From the NCBI GenBank assembly GCA_021234155.1, contig JAJEKV010000053.1:8635424-8699423 (forward strand): a stretch of DNA of 64,000 nucleotides. The letters are read 5' to 3'. Origin of the DNA: Isoetes taiwanensis. Taxonomy: Eukaryota; Streptophyta; Lycopodiopsida; Isoetales; Isoetaceae. Below, piece after piece: positions 24,600 through 35,900 of this stretch. The number at the start of each line of letters is the position of its first letter. Within the stretch, counting starts at the first letter, position 1. The position numbers were made by a program, and so were the translations under genes. The notes beneath the pieces are model-generated. The model was not told where the DNA came from, ran no database searches, and worked only from the letters and a program-made list of their open reading frames with translations.

Positions 24600-25673
24600 G
24601 TAGGATGTCTTTTTTGAAGGAATATCAGTATTACATCACCCATATGTGCATTAACAGAAGCGATTCCAGGGTCAGCTCGATATTGCCAGAGCTGGAGCTT
24701 CGTTTGACACCGGTGAGCACTGCACCAAAGAACACCCCCTTGCCACCAATGCCTGTCACTGGTAACGAAGAAACTGATGAGAAAATGAAAAAAAAATGAC
24801 AGACTTACTTCACGGGTAAACCCAGGTACAAGTTTGTCGGAATGGAAGGTGATCACGTGATGAAGTCCCAGTTGAAGACATCATATGCTTACTACATAGT
24901 TGACAAGCTTGTGCCCAAGGATGGTTGTGTCTTTGATTTCTTCTCAGCAGGTACTGCTTCCCGTGTCGCCTTAATGCAGGGAAAGAAAAGTATTGCTTTC
25001 GAAAGCCAGGGTAAAGTATGTCAATTTCTGAGGGCTTTCTTGGATAAGCTCGAAAAAATAGCTTGCCAGGGCGGCAGACACTATAAATGATCCTGACAAG
25101 ATCAATTTAAACATTACCCAGAGAACAGATATATCTAAGATTGATGAAATCTTGGATCAAATGGATGAGAAAAGCTATGAGGAAAGGATGCAGGAAACGA
25201 AAAGACTTCTGGAGTCTACTGAGAAAGGTATTATTGCGCTAGATCCCGTGTTTCAAAAATTGGGGGCTTTAAACAAAAAATTTGATGCCTACATGCCTTT
25301 CTTGACAGGCGGGTCGAGTTTCGAATACGTAGGCATGGATGTGGACCCTGCGGATCAAGAGGGTGAGCCATCAGGTACACAAGAGCATCAGGTTCCAGCC
25401 AAGAAATAGAAGCTCTTCCATGCACCCGATATCGCCTGTGTTGTGCAGAGTGGCGCAGCGGTCGAAGGTAGCGCTATGGATACTGAGACTGAAGGACCGG
25501 ATCCACATATCCAAGTCCTTGCACAGGCCATGTCTGTAGACATCCTAGATGTAACAGGCTATAGTGAGATGGACACAACAGAGGTTTTACAAAGGGGTCA
25601 GGAACATGTTGCTAGGATAGCTGCTGAGATAGGTGTTGTACCTGAGTCAGTATCAGAAACCCAGATGGACTAA
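24600..25673 (+). pseudogene. Relic resembling the C-terminal half of a beta-class DNA methyltransferase
   Basis: The frame around 24842-25087 reads KPRYKFVGMEGDHVMKSQLK, then YYIVDKLVPKDGCVFDFFSA and GTASRVALMQGKKSIAFE. This has the layout of a permuted amino-methyltransferase C-terminus: the FVGMEG/HVMKSQLK segment, then the SAM-binding motif I (D-x-F-[SA]-G-x-[GA]) and a beta strand ending in an acidic residue. Downstream frames (25152-25409 and 25443-25673) are acidic and coiled-coil-like and may be its C-terminal region. Stops at 24797 and 25088 and frameshifts separate the blocks. No DPPY-type motif was found upstream. It is not a copy of the ParB-methyltransferase at 45 kb; the assignment rests on motif I only. 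Confidence 0.4.
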
Positions 25674-27440
25674 TTTCTGCCCCTCTGGCAAAGTAATGTA
25701 CATTGCTATATTTGAGGAATATAACTTACAAGGCTTTGAAGTTTTCCACATCTTTGAGTTTTCTTATTGTTTGAGTTTTGTTTCTTGTCTAAACTTTCCT
25801 TGACTCGATATTTGCTAGCACTTTCTTAGAATTATTGGCTTCTACAGACTTCTTCTAAATTAAGAATTCGAATCAGATGGGTAGCTAAACAGCTCAAAAT
25901 GTTCGCCGCCGCGATCCTCAGTATCACTTTATTTTCTTTTCATCCATGTGTAGACCTTAACGGACTTGTGATATTATATCCATGGGCTAGCTAAGCAGCT
26001 TCAAATCTTCGCCGTCGCGATCCTGCTGAGTATTTTTTATCTTTCTTGTGGACTGCTCTTACTCACAAAGGAGCTTGGGATAGCCTTATACATGTCAAAG
26101 TCGGATACCTCGCTGGTTGTGACCAAAAAACAGCGAAAAAAACGGCAACTTTTACTCTGTTGCAACCACTTACTAAACGAGAATTCCGAAATTCTCTAAT
26201 TAATTAATTCGTGCTTATTTGCTAGAAGCTGTAATGTAAAAATAGTGAGATTTTTGCATAACAAAGCTATCTTAATTTGTTTTGATGCATTGATGCCTGC
26301 AACATCCAAGGATGCATTTTCATATGAAAACAGGAATTATATATCCTTCCAACTTGATCTTCAAGGGGATTCAGTAGTTTACTCCTTATTTCAACTTACT
26401 GACCCTAGAAACAAATACACGTACACAAATGCAATGCCATTGCTAGTATCAAATTCCAGTTAAGCAATATATGAAATTTGAAAACTGAAATCTGAAAATT
26501 TGACACATGGAATATGAAAGGAGTATATCTTTCAATCACGTGATTGGGCAAACCATTCACGTATACAGCCTATTCGTTTGATCTTCTTCTCGATCACTAT
26601 TGAATGGCTAAGTCTGGCAACCTTCATCACACAATACCTAATGTCAAAGTAAACACCTGAAATCTCTTTAAGGTAAACAGTTCGTAAGTAAACAACAGCA
26701 GAGCTTATTGCAGAGCATTCTACAGAACTTCTTGCAGAGCTTCTGGATCTTCTTGCACGCCAATATACGCACCTAGCAAAACTTCCTGTTGCAAAGCTTC
26801 TTGTTGCCACAAATATTTTTGAGCAAGGCTTCTTGTTGCCGTATATGTTTTTTAGCAGAGCTTCAATTTGCAAAGCATATTAAGTTGGATTTTTGTGCCG
26901 AAACTTGCAAAACTTTTAATTTTTGAGCTGGACTAATGTGTTACGAGGAGGTAACATCTGTATTTAACATTAGTTTGTTGAGATCAACGAAATTAAACAA
27001 TCATGAACTTATTCTTAGTTCGGAGCACTACGCATCAAAGACTATATGCACATTCCCTTCAGGATACCAGAGGGCAACCCTTCGTGCGTAGCACCTTGTT
27101 AATTTATCAAATTCAAAGCCCAATCCAAACAAGCTCTAATTTTAATTGAGAATGATAGCCCACACAAGCCTGACATGACATAAAGAGGCTTGGCTGCTAC
27201 AAATGGAACTATTACAAAGTTGAAATCTTTCATGTGGAATCACATGCCAATAAGTAGATATCTCCTATGCACTTTTCTGTAGAGATATATGTAACTTGTG
27301 TGCTGAACTTATCCTTGTAAATAAATAAAACCGTGAGCAAAGTCCAAGCCTTTTTGCTCAAGTGCTCAAGCTTGATTACGTACTTAACCTTTACGTACAA
27401 TCTCTGAACCTTGGATTTATAGAGCGCCCAACTGTCTCTT
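25674..27440. other. Intergenic, nothing recognised
   Basis: The segment 26690-26880 repeats a phrase with GCTTCTTGTTGCC several times. Two similar short phrases with TTCGCCG(C/T)CGCGATCCT occur at 25901 and 26008. No coding signal is supported. Confidence 0.3.
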
Positions 27441-27449
27441 AGGCCAAAG

Positions 27450-27758
27450 ATGGGAGATAATAATGAAGACAACTTACATACTGAAGATCTTGGCATCGTC
27501 AACCCTAGGGTAAGGCATATTTTCTGTTGCATTGAAAACAAATGTATCAATGATACAGATAATGTGCTCCAACACATTACTCAGTTGGAGCAATCAATCG
27601 TTTATTTACATGCTCCAATGACGTCATTCCATGTGAACTTGGAAAGTCCAGACATGACCCTCCCAGAATTGAATACACTGCAAGCTATAGTTCGCAACAT
27701 TTATGAAAAGGAATCCAATCGCATATTCGTGGCACTCGCTCATTTTTATCATTCATAA
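27450..27758 (+). CDS. Hypothetical 102-residue open frame
   Basis: ATG at 27450 to a stop at 27758. The translation has ordinary composition (for example LEQSIVYLHAPMTSFHVNLE) and no low-complexity bias. It could equally be a single exon of a larger gene. There is no recognised motif and no supporting neighbour. Confidence 0.25.
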   Translation: MGDNNEDNLHTEDLGIVNPRVRHIFCCIENKCINDTDNVLQHITQLEQSIVYLHAPMTSFHVNLESPDMTLPELNTLQAIVRNIYEKESNRIFVALAHFYHS

Positions 27759-28919
27759 GAAAAGGAAAATCCAACAGCAATGAAATCCATAGTCACTCAA
27801 TTCTAAAATGTTTACCACTTAGATTACGCTTGGGCCATAATTGCTATTCTTTAAATAATGAAATTTACACAATTTGACATTTTATCTTAAGATAACTCAA
27901 ACATTCAATGACAACGATTAAACCTTTTTGTAATTGCATATCTAAATGTTTTTTCAGAATGTATACGTATCATATCTATCATATTTGACGATAATTGCTA
28001 TTCTTTAGAGAATGCAATTTACACAATTTAACATTTCATCTTGATGGTGATAACCATTAAACCTTTTTGTAATTGCATACGTAAATGCATTTTTTCAGAT
28101 TGTATACCTATTGTCTTTATTGGACCTGAAGCGTTCAAAGCATTTTGTGAAAAGAAGAAAACAATATATCTCCTGAACATAATAATGTCATCATATGTAC
28201 ATAGTTAAAAAATAAAATAAAAAAATGATAGATTCCAAAGTTGGTTGCAGACAATGGCCACTAGTTCCAAGAAAAATAGCCATGAAATGCAAGTGTCTTA
28301 ATGCAAAAGAAAATAGACGAAAACTTCGTGATTAGATATATAGCATAATAACAGGGGGTTACTTTTGTATTTTTGTACGTTTTTTCCTATGGTTTTGCTA
28401 AGATTTGGTCACCGTATTTTGAAGACGTACTAATGCGTACTTCTAGAGTGCGCATACGCTCACATTAATTTTTATGACATTTTTTAATGGTTAAAACTAT
28501 GATTTTTGAGGATATCTCCAATCGAAGCATGCAAGGCTCGATGAAGGATGCTTTAAGGTTAATCGAAGAAGGATACTTTAGGGTAGGGTTAATCGAAGAA
28601 GGATACTTTAGGGTTTAGGGTTATTCGACTCTATGTGGTTTTCCTGGCAGGGCTCGGGAAGGGGAAGGGGGATGCAGGTCTCGAGGATGCCAAGGCAGAA
28701 GACCCCGCTTCATACCTTTCTGAAACGGCCATTAGTTTTTGGCCGGCCCTTAATTTTAGTTTCCCAGGCCTCAGGGATGCAAACGGGAAGGCATGTCTTG
28801 AGGATTGCCCTTAGTTTTTCACTAGAACAGGGATTGGAGCAGAGTCATTTTTCATTTTCTCTTATCGGTTGAAAAGTCTTTGCCCGTGCCTTTTGCCTGT
28901 AGACTGGGCACGGTTTCTC
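27759..28919. other. AT-rich spacer
   Basis: A ~100-bp phrase (TTGCTATTCTTTA...AATTTACACAATTT) occurs near 27840 and again near 27995. A 33-bp phrase with GGTTAATCGAAGAAGGATAC is repeated near 28560-28610. No gene seen. Confidence 0.35.
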
Positions 28920-29720
28920 AGCTTATCTGCATAATATCAAACGGTTCTTTTTCTGCTGCCATGGCAAATGGAATTATATTAGCTTTGCTTATTCAGATAT
29001 GTCTCATGTTGGTGATCGTGACTGCAATAGAGCTCGTACTGGATTTTGGGCTTCCAAGGTTCTACCAAAATTCTCTTGTAAATTCTTGTTGCGTGGCTTT
29101 TAGATGGCCTGTCAATAGTTCAAAGTTTCCTACTCCAAGTTCAGGGTAAATAGTTCTTTGTTGCATGTTCAAGACTTCTAGATTGGAACATGATTCTGCT
29201 CAAGCTTTAGACATTTCATAACAGTGTATTTTTGAGTATATTTGAGCTGCCCTTGGTATGCAATGCAGGAAATATATAATCATTTCTTGAAATTATGCTC
29301 CTACCTTAAGTGTAAGTCTCCAATAGCGTTTGCATAATATCCAACGTCCTTTTTCTGGTCTGCAAATCATTCTTTGTGAAAGCTGCCAAAGTTGACATAG
29401 AAAATGCAAACATAATATTAGCTTTGCTTATTCAGATATGTCTGATTTTGGTGGCATATAAAGCGTTACTACAACAGAGCTCGTACTGGATTTTGGGCTT
29501 CCAAGGTTCTACCAAAGACTTCTCTTGTAAATTCTTGTTGCGTGGCTTTTAGATGGCCTCTCAATACCTCAAAATTTCCTACTCCAATTTTAGGGTAAGT
29601 AGGTATTTGTTGCACGTTCAAGACTTCTGGATTGGAACATGATTCTGTTCAAGCTTTAGATATTTTATAACAGTGTATTTTTGAGTATATTTGAGCTGTC
29701 ATTGGTATGCATTTGCTTCT
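28920..29720. repeat. Tandem duplication of a ~0.44-kb unit
   Basis: Phrases such as AGCTTTGCTTATTCAGATAT (28981 and 29420) and CTGGATTTTGGGCTTCCAAG recur with an offset of 439 bp. The duplication extends through TTTTTGAGTATATTTGAGCT. The units have diverged moderately. No function is evident. Confidence 0.75.
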
Positions 29721-29809
29721 CTATACACATAATTCTGTGTTCCAATATTGAGACTACAAATAAGCTAGGCTGTGCAGACATCACAAGCTATTAATATTGC
29801 ATCAGGGGC

Positions 29810-30024
29810 AAAGACCATGCATCGCTCTTAATGCATGCAATGGACAAACACTGTGTATTGTTCTTGCATGCAATGGGCAATATACACATAATTATGTGTT
29901 CCAATATTGAGACTACGAAGAAGCTAGTTTGTGCAGACATGACAAGCTATTAAGTTGCATGCAATGTGAAAAGACTATGCACATGTCCAGTTGGATGCTG
30001 CCTAGTGGCGTGACGTTAAAAATA

Positions 30025-30107
<83 letters not shown>

Positions 30108-30215
30108 AATGCATGCAATGGGCAAAGACCGTGTATTGCTCTTGCATGCAATGGGCAAACACCATGCATTGCTCTTAATGCATGCAATGCGCAAAGATCG
30201 TGCATTGCTCTTGGG
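29810..30215. repeat. Minisatellite around a (CTAT)n tract
   Basis: A ~33-bp unit containing AATGCATGCAATGGGCAAA and a short variable part ending TTGCTCTT is present in several copies near 29815-29880 and 30105-30215. Between them lies (CTAT)n at about 30026-30106, preceded by GTGACGTTAAAAA, the 3' end of a retroposon. Confidence 0.75.
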
Positions 30216-31347
30216 GCTGTTTAGATCCACCCGATGATAAGTCATTCATTTTTTTCCCAATCATTGTACGCTTGTATGGAACTAGATGTTTTCCCTAAGG
30301 GCCCGATTTTTTTTTTTTTTTTTAATATAGCAACCAACAACTACCATTAACATTAACTTAAACCATTGCACATGTGTTTTTAATATTATTACATGCATAA
30401 GTGTTTGTAAAATTGGTACGTGAAGTTATGCCATCCTTAGTGCTCGAAGGCCTATATTAGGGCCCGAAGGGCCCAATTTTTTTTTATTAATATAAATATA
30501 TAGCACATTAACAACTAACACATCACTACAATCAACATTATTTAACACAAACCATTGCATACATCACATTTAAATTAACATCCCCCTAAAACCCCCTTTG
30601 GTTTGGGTGCATATTCACGGGGGGGTTATGTAGGGCAGCGAGAGCCCCCAAAAACTTACACTACATGTACAAAATTAACACTATTAAGTACATTCCCTCA
30701 AACCTTATAGTATTTTGCAAACCTCAATATACAGTATACAAAAACATGTACAGGCATACCCCATAAACGAGGATCGCTATGTACGGTCCAGATCGAGGAA
30801 TCAAGGGCAAATATGCCTATCCAACAGCTCTCGATGCCCGGAGTAACTCCGCGTGTGAATATGCACCCTTGACCAAATACCATGAAAGTTGGAATGGAAT
30901 CACCACCAAAACAGTGCATTCCCTCCACGTTTGTGGCACATGCAGCAACACTTCATATTACAATGCATGGGTATTTGAACCAGATCCATGGAAACCCCTA
31001 ACTGATGATGTGCATGCCTCAGCATATGCAATCGTTTCCTTTAGCATTACTTGATAAGAAATGGACTCCACTGCAAAGTGCGCTCAAGTTGCTTAAAAAA
31101 TCGAAGGCGATCCAACCACAACTCATCGTTTAGTCTGGCATACATCCATCAACTCTTGATGCTTCCCATCTTTTACACACAAAATACCAGCTGGACTTTA
31201 GTCATACGAAGAATTTAAAAACATGAATGCATAATTGTTAAGCAATTGTTATGTGCAGATAGGCAAGGAAATCTAGAAGCAGGTTAAAGGTATAGGATTC
31301 ACTTGCAGCCCCACGTGGTGCAAATTGTATCTGACATGGTTTGAATT

Positions 31348-31348
<1 letters not shown>

Positions 31349-31416
<68 letters not shown>

Positions 31417-31417
31417 T
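31349..31417. repeat. (ATAG)n microsatellite at a minus-strand retroposon end
   Basis: About seventeen ATAG units, followed by TTGATTTTTAACGTCCACGGAGACC. That is the reverse complement of the GGACGTTAAAAA 3' end seen at 21.7 kb. The surrounding 30.24-32.09 kb is otherwise AT-rich spacer with two long A/T-rich phrases beginning GGGCCCGAAGGGCCC-like near 30300 and 30465, and no supported gene. Confidence 0.8.
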
Positions 31418-32149
31418 GATTTTTAACGTCCACGGAGACCAAATTATAAGGCATATATTATCCATTAGACCATTGGACTAAATGACTTTCAAGAACCAGA
31501 ATCAGCAGGATCCAAGATGACACAAGGTTGACAATCACAAAGGCTATGTGTTTGGAATATATAACCTGTCATTACATATAAAACCTTACTTCTGTAAGGA
31601 GTCTGAATAGTACTAGTTATGGTGCCCGGCGTTGCCGTGCTTAGTAAAAATGAAGAGGTGGTTGTTTATAAGATTCATTGTAAAGATAAAGCCATAATCT
31701 GCATCAATTTCTGATCAGCTCTAGCATTCAAGAATGGGCGGGCACCTGAATCACTAAAGCATGACAAAATGAACCTTGTTAGAGGTCAGACAATAGAATC
31801 AGTAAATTAATAAGAATTGAAAAGTTGTGTTGTATACATATTACAATTACAGGTTGATAGATTGGATGTTATACAAGCAGATTCCAAGAGCGCCATGTGT
31901 AATTCGAACATCTTGTAATGAAGGTCAACCAGGCTGTTTTCAACCATCAATCTCGAACACGCGGACGACAATGATTGCATTGTTACAGAATATATATAGA
32001 GTAAGGACAGAATCGAGACCAGAATAGAGACCAGAAGCTAGAAGCTACGGAACAACGACGGGCAAGATTCAGGAAAAGAATTGTGAACATGTGTCAACTT
32101 GCTATTGGCGGAAAAGGCTGAAAACAACTTGACCGTCCTTTACCAATCC

Positions 32150-32728
32150 GCCCTTCCTTTGGGCGCCTGCCTGAGCGCCGCCCCGGCCGCCTGCTTGAGC
32201 GCCTGGGCGCCTTCAGGGTTGTCTAGGCGTAGTGATGGATGGCGCCTGGGAGGTGCGATGGATGGGTGGCGCTGCGGTGAGCGTGCTGGCGTGTGTGCAC
32301 GAGAGCATGCCGGATCGGTGGGCGCTTTAGTGAGGAGGCACCTCCACCGGGCGATTTCCCTGGCGGTTTCTCGGCGCCGCTTCCCTTCCTGCTGGCGTCA
32401 CGGGGCGATTGGCGTTGGGGCGTCGGTTTTCCGGCACCCGGTTGCCAGAAGAGGTTACGGTTCCGAGGCGTTCGGTGAAGTCTTGTCTGTTGGAGGTATG
32501 CTTATTGCTTTTTGCAATAGCATGGATTTTTGGATGCGTAGTCATCCTGGCAACAGTTTTTTCCCAGGTGGTTTTTAATCTGGGCCATGGTGATTATGGT
32601 TTGTTCTGTGGGCTTCGGTCCTTGTTCTGGTTAGGGACTTCGGTCCCGTTTTGTACTTGTGGTCCCATAACCCGATTGGGTTCCGTGGACATTAAAAGTT
32701 TCTTCCTTCCTTCCTTCCTTTACGCAAA
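32150..32728 (+). mobile_element. GC-rich retroposon copy ending in (TTCC)n
   Basis: A 0.5-kb block far more GC-rich than its surroundings ends TTGTGGTCCCATAACCCG, then CCGTGGACATTAAAAG and (TTCC)n. The end resembles the LINE 3' UTR at 21.6 kb. The open frames in it reflect high GC and are not credible proteins. The insertion lies immediately upstream of the ABC1-like gene (ATG 32906). Confidence 0.5.
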
Positions 32729-32905
32729 TAGAGGTGGAGGAGCACAAATACATAGACTAGAATTTTGGAAACTTTGGAAAGCTGACCAAGTCATACGTAT
32801 AGTCAAAGGAAGGAAATGTATTTATACCAGCTTACACAAGATGCACTCTAATTTTAAGGTACAAGGTTGGTTTTTCTAAGTATGTTTCCCTGATAGGGGA
32901 CGACC

Positions 32906-35900
32906 ATGAAATCGCTATGGAGGCTATCTAAATTGGGCAGGCGAAGCTTTACAGCAGCCGCTGCAGCACGCCAGGATAACAGAACTGCATATTCTTCGAA
33001 ATGGGGCTTATTGAAGAAAGCAGGAGCTTTAACGACAATTGGACTAGGCGGATGGGCTTTGCTTGAGGATGGAGACAGGAGACGCCGATTCAAGCTTTTA
33101 TGGGTTATCCCTACCCGTCTTGCTAGGGATGTTTTTACTGCCACCGCCATTGCAGCGGGTAACTATTCTAATTGCATGTAATGTATTTATCTCGATGTAA
33201 AGCAAGAAAATGTAAAATTTTGATCGGTAAGCAGCTAGTTTTTTTGGACGTTCTTAGTTCACTGTTGCATTGGAGGCCATAGTTCACTGTTCCGCTATTG
33301 AGCTCAAAACTATAACTTGTTGAGAAACTTATAACAAGGTTTAATACCTCTAGATCTGTTATTTACCACTTAAAAACCCTTTGTCTTGATGCCGAACATG
33401 ATTTATAAAAGTACTTGAGAAAATGTTGTGCCTTTCTGACGAATTATAAAACTCGTTAATTTATGTTATGTTTGCAGATTATGAATTATCTCTTTGGGGT
33501 GTAGAAGGAAGTAAAGAAAGAGAAATTGCAAAGCATGAAGCACATGTGCGTTGTGCCAATCGTCTTCGGGATCTGTGTTTCAAAAATGGAGGAATCTATA
33601 TCAAGCTTGGACAACACATAGGACAGCTGGTATGCTTGAAGCAGCATCTTTTGATAAGGAACACATATGAACTTTGATTTCCCGATTTATGATTCTTTCA
33701 ATCAATTAGTTAGGAGTTAAGGTGCCGACTAACTTTTTGGGTTCACCAAGAAAAGGTCACTTATTGATACCTATGGAGGCCAGCAATGTAGCATATGCAG
33801 ACATCCGCGCTGAGATAGTCAAGGATTTGATAGATTCCAAAGACCACCATAGACTGTCTTTTGCCTTCCTTATATCATTCTTTTGCTTCCACGCAGACAG
33901 ATGATAAATTTCTTTCAAGTCTAAGAGGACAATTCTTCGAATATCTCAACAGATGGGTTTATTAGGAACAAATTTAAATGATGTCCATTGATTAGAATTC
34001 GTGTGTCCTCTGAATGTGCCAAAAGCAGAGGCTGTGCAACTATGCGGGCTGAGACTAGAATGCGGTAGAATCAAACACTCCACCATCACTTGTGAAACCA
34101 GGCAAAAGATAGTTGGCCTTGTACTAACCACGAGCGAGAACACAACAGAGGCTGTAAAGCTAAGCAGATGGTCTTAACGTCCTATGCCCTATATTGTCTC
34201 TATTGTTTTTAAAATATGACTTCTATTTGCTAGATTTGCTGGAAGGCTGCCCCTCACCGATAAAAAAGTATTTTGCCATTATGATCTAATAGACTCTCAT
34301 AATTTTTTTATTTTTTTATTTATTTTTATAACTTGGATCAATCTATGCTAAAGTGGCTAGTTTATGATAAATTAGGAGTACCTCTTACCTCAAGAATATG
34401 TTGAAATTATGCGGAACTCGTTGCTGGACAGATGCCCTGTATCTTCATACAAGCAAGTGTGTGACACTTTCATAGCAGAATTGGGAAAACTTCCAGACGA
34501 GGTTAATTCTTTTTTTTGAATCATTCAGTTTGATTTACTTTCTAGTCTACATGTATTGCTTTCTTGATGCATCATTCAATTTTGGCCATGTTTTTAATGG
34601 CTCAGAACATTTACAAGACATATTTGTGCCGACTATACTATTCATGATCATTTGTGCAACTATTTTATGGTTAGGGAGTGTAACATCCATATTAGAGTGG
34701 AAGGCTTGGAGTTCACAAGAAGTGTTGGGATAGGGTTCAGGCTGAGTACTGCCTAATATCAACACTGTAGGAAGTGGCATGTTTAGAAATGAGTGATGGG
34801 GCATGAATTGAGATCAAAAATATCAAGTGCTAGGAGGTTATAGGAGCAGAAGATCACATGCCAGAAGATAAACATGGGTGTGGACAGATTGTGAATGAAT
34901 GCCCGATGCTAATGACTTCTACTTCTCTCTTCTTAACCAGCTAATCCATTTATGCCCAACTCAATAACCTCATAATTTGTATTTGCATATAGTTGCAATC
35001 CCTTTTTATTGCATGATGTCCAGTCATATCAATGTGATATGTAACATACGTCAAGGTAACACCCATTTTACGCTCTCGTAAAATACTCACCTACTTGTAC
35101 AGTAGTGTCTCTTCAATGTTTAATTTCCTCATCATTAAATGTCTCTGATCATGTTGAATGTCTAATTGGCAGCAGCAGTATATAGCTCTTTGGTTTCAAT
35201 TTGTTTATAGTTCAACAAACTTGAAATAAAAACCTTATTTCAAAAACTATCCAAGTTCATTATTGGGAGCACCTTAGTGTTTCTCACCATTGGTCGGTTT
35301 GAAATGAGGAATGGGCAAAAAGGCAAAACACTGGAAGACTCCATTATACATGCATGGGAAATAAAACATTCGCCATTCTCTTACATTAGTTAAAAATATT
35401 CCAGCCTCCCTTTGAACTATCTGATTTTGCAGAGCTTTGAAACAATAAAAATAGCTTTCGTTTTATCTTCCGAAAAATACTTCCCGATTTTTCAACTTTC
35501 CTTTAGGTCCCCACCAAAAAACATTGAGAGTACTCCGACTGAAGGAAACATACTTCCCCTGAAGGATTTGAATATCCATCCAAGTTACAATATAGGAACT
35601 GGTAGAACTTCTTCGTAAAACAGATCTCAGGACATTCATAAACAGCAATATACCTTACAGTGTTGCACGTTGATGCAACACTTGTCAATTATATTTTTTG
35701 TTTTTGTTGGGTGAACTTTTGCTTACTTTGTGCAGGTGTTTTTGGAATTTGATCCAGTTCCTCTGGCCAGTGCATCTCTTGCTCAAGTCCACGCTGCTAG
35801 GACTCATGATGGACAAAGAGTTGCTGTAAAGGTTGATCTATACTTATTTTATACTTAGGAAGCCTACTGAGTCAAACATAGCTATGTCTAGATGAATGAT

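Noticed and set aside
28595-28622. Interstitial telomere (TTTAGGG)
   Set aside because: Only about two TTTAGGG units occur; too short to be meaningful.
32099-32879. 159- and 156-residue frames upstream of the ABC1-like gene
   Set aside because: They are by-products of a GC-rich retroposon block, overlap each other in different frames and have no motif.
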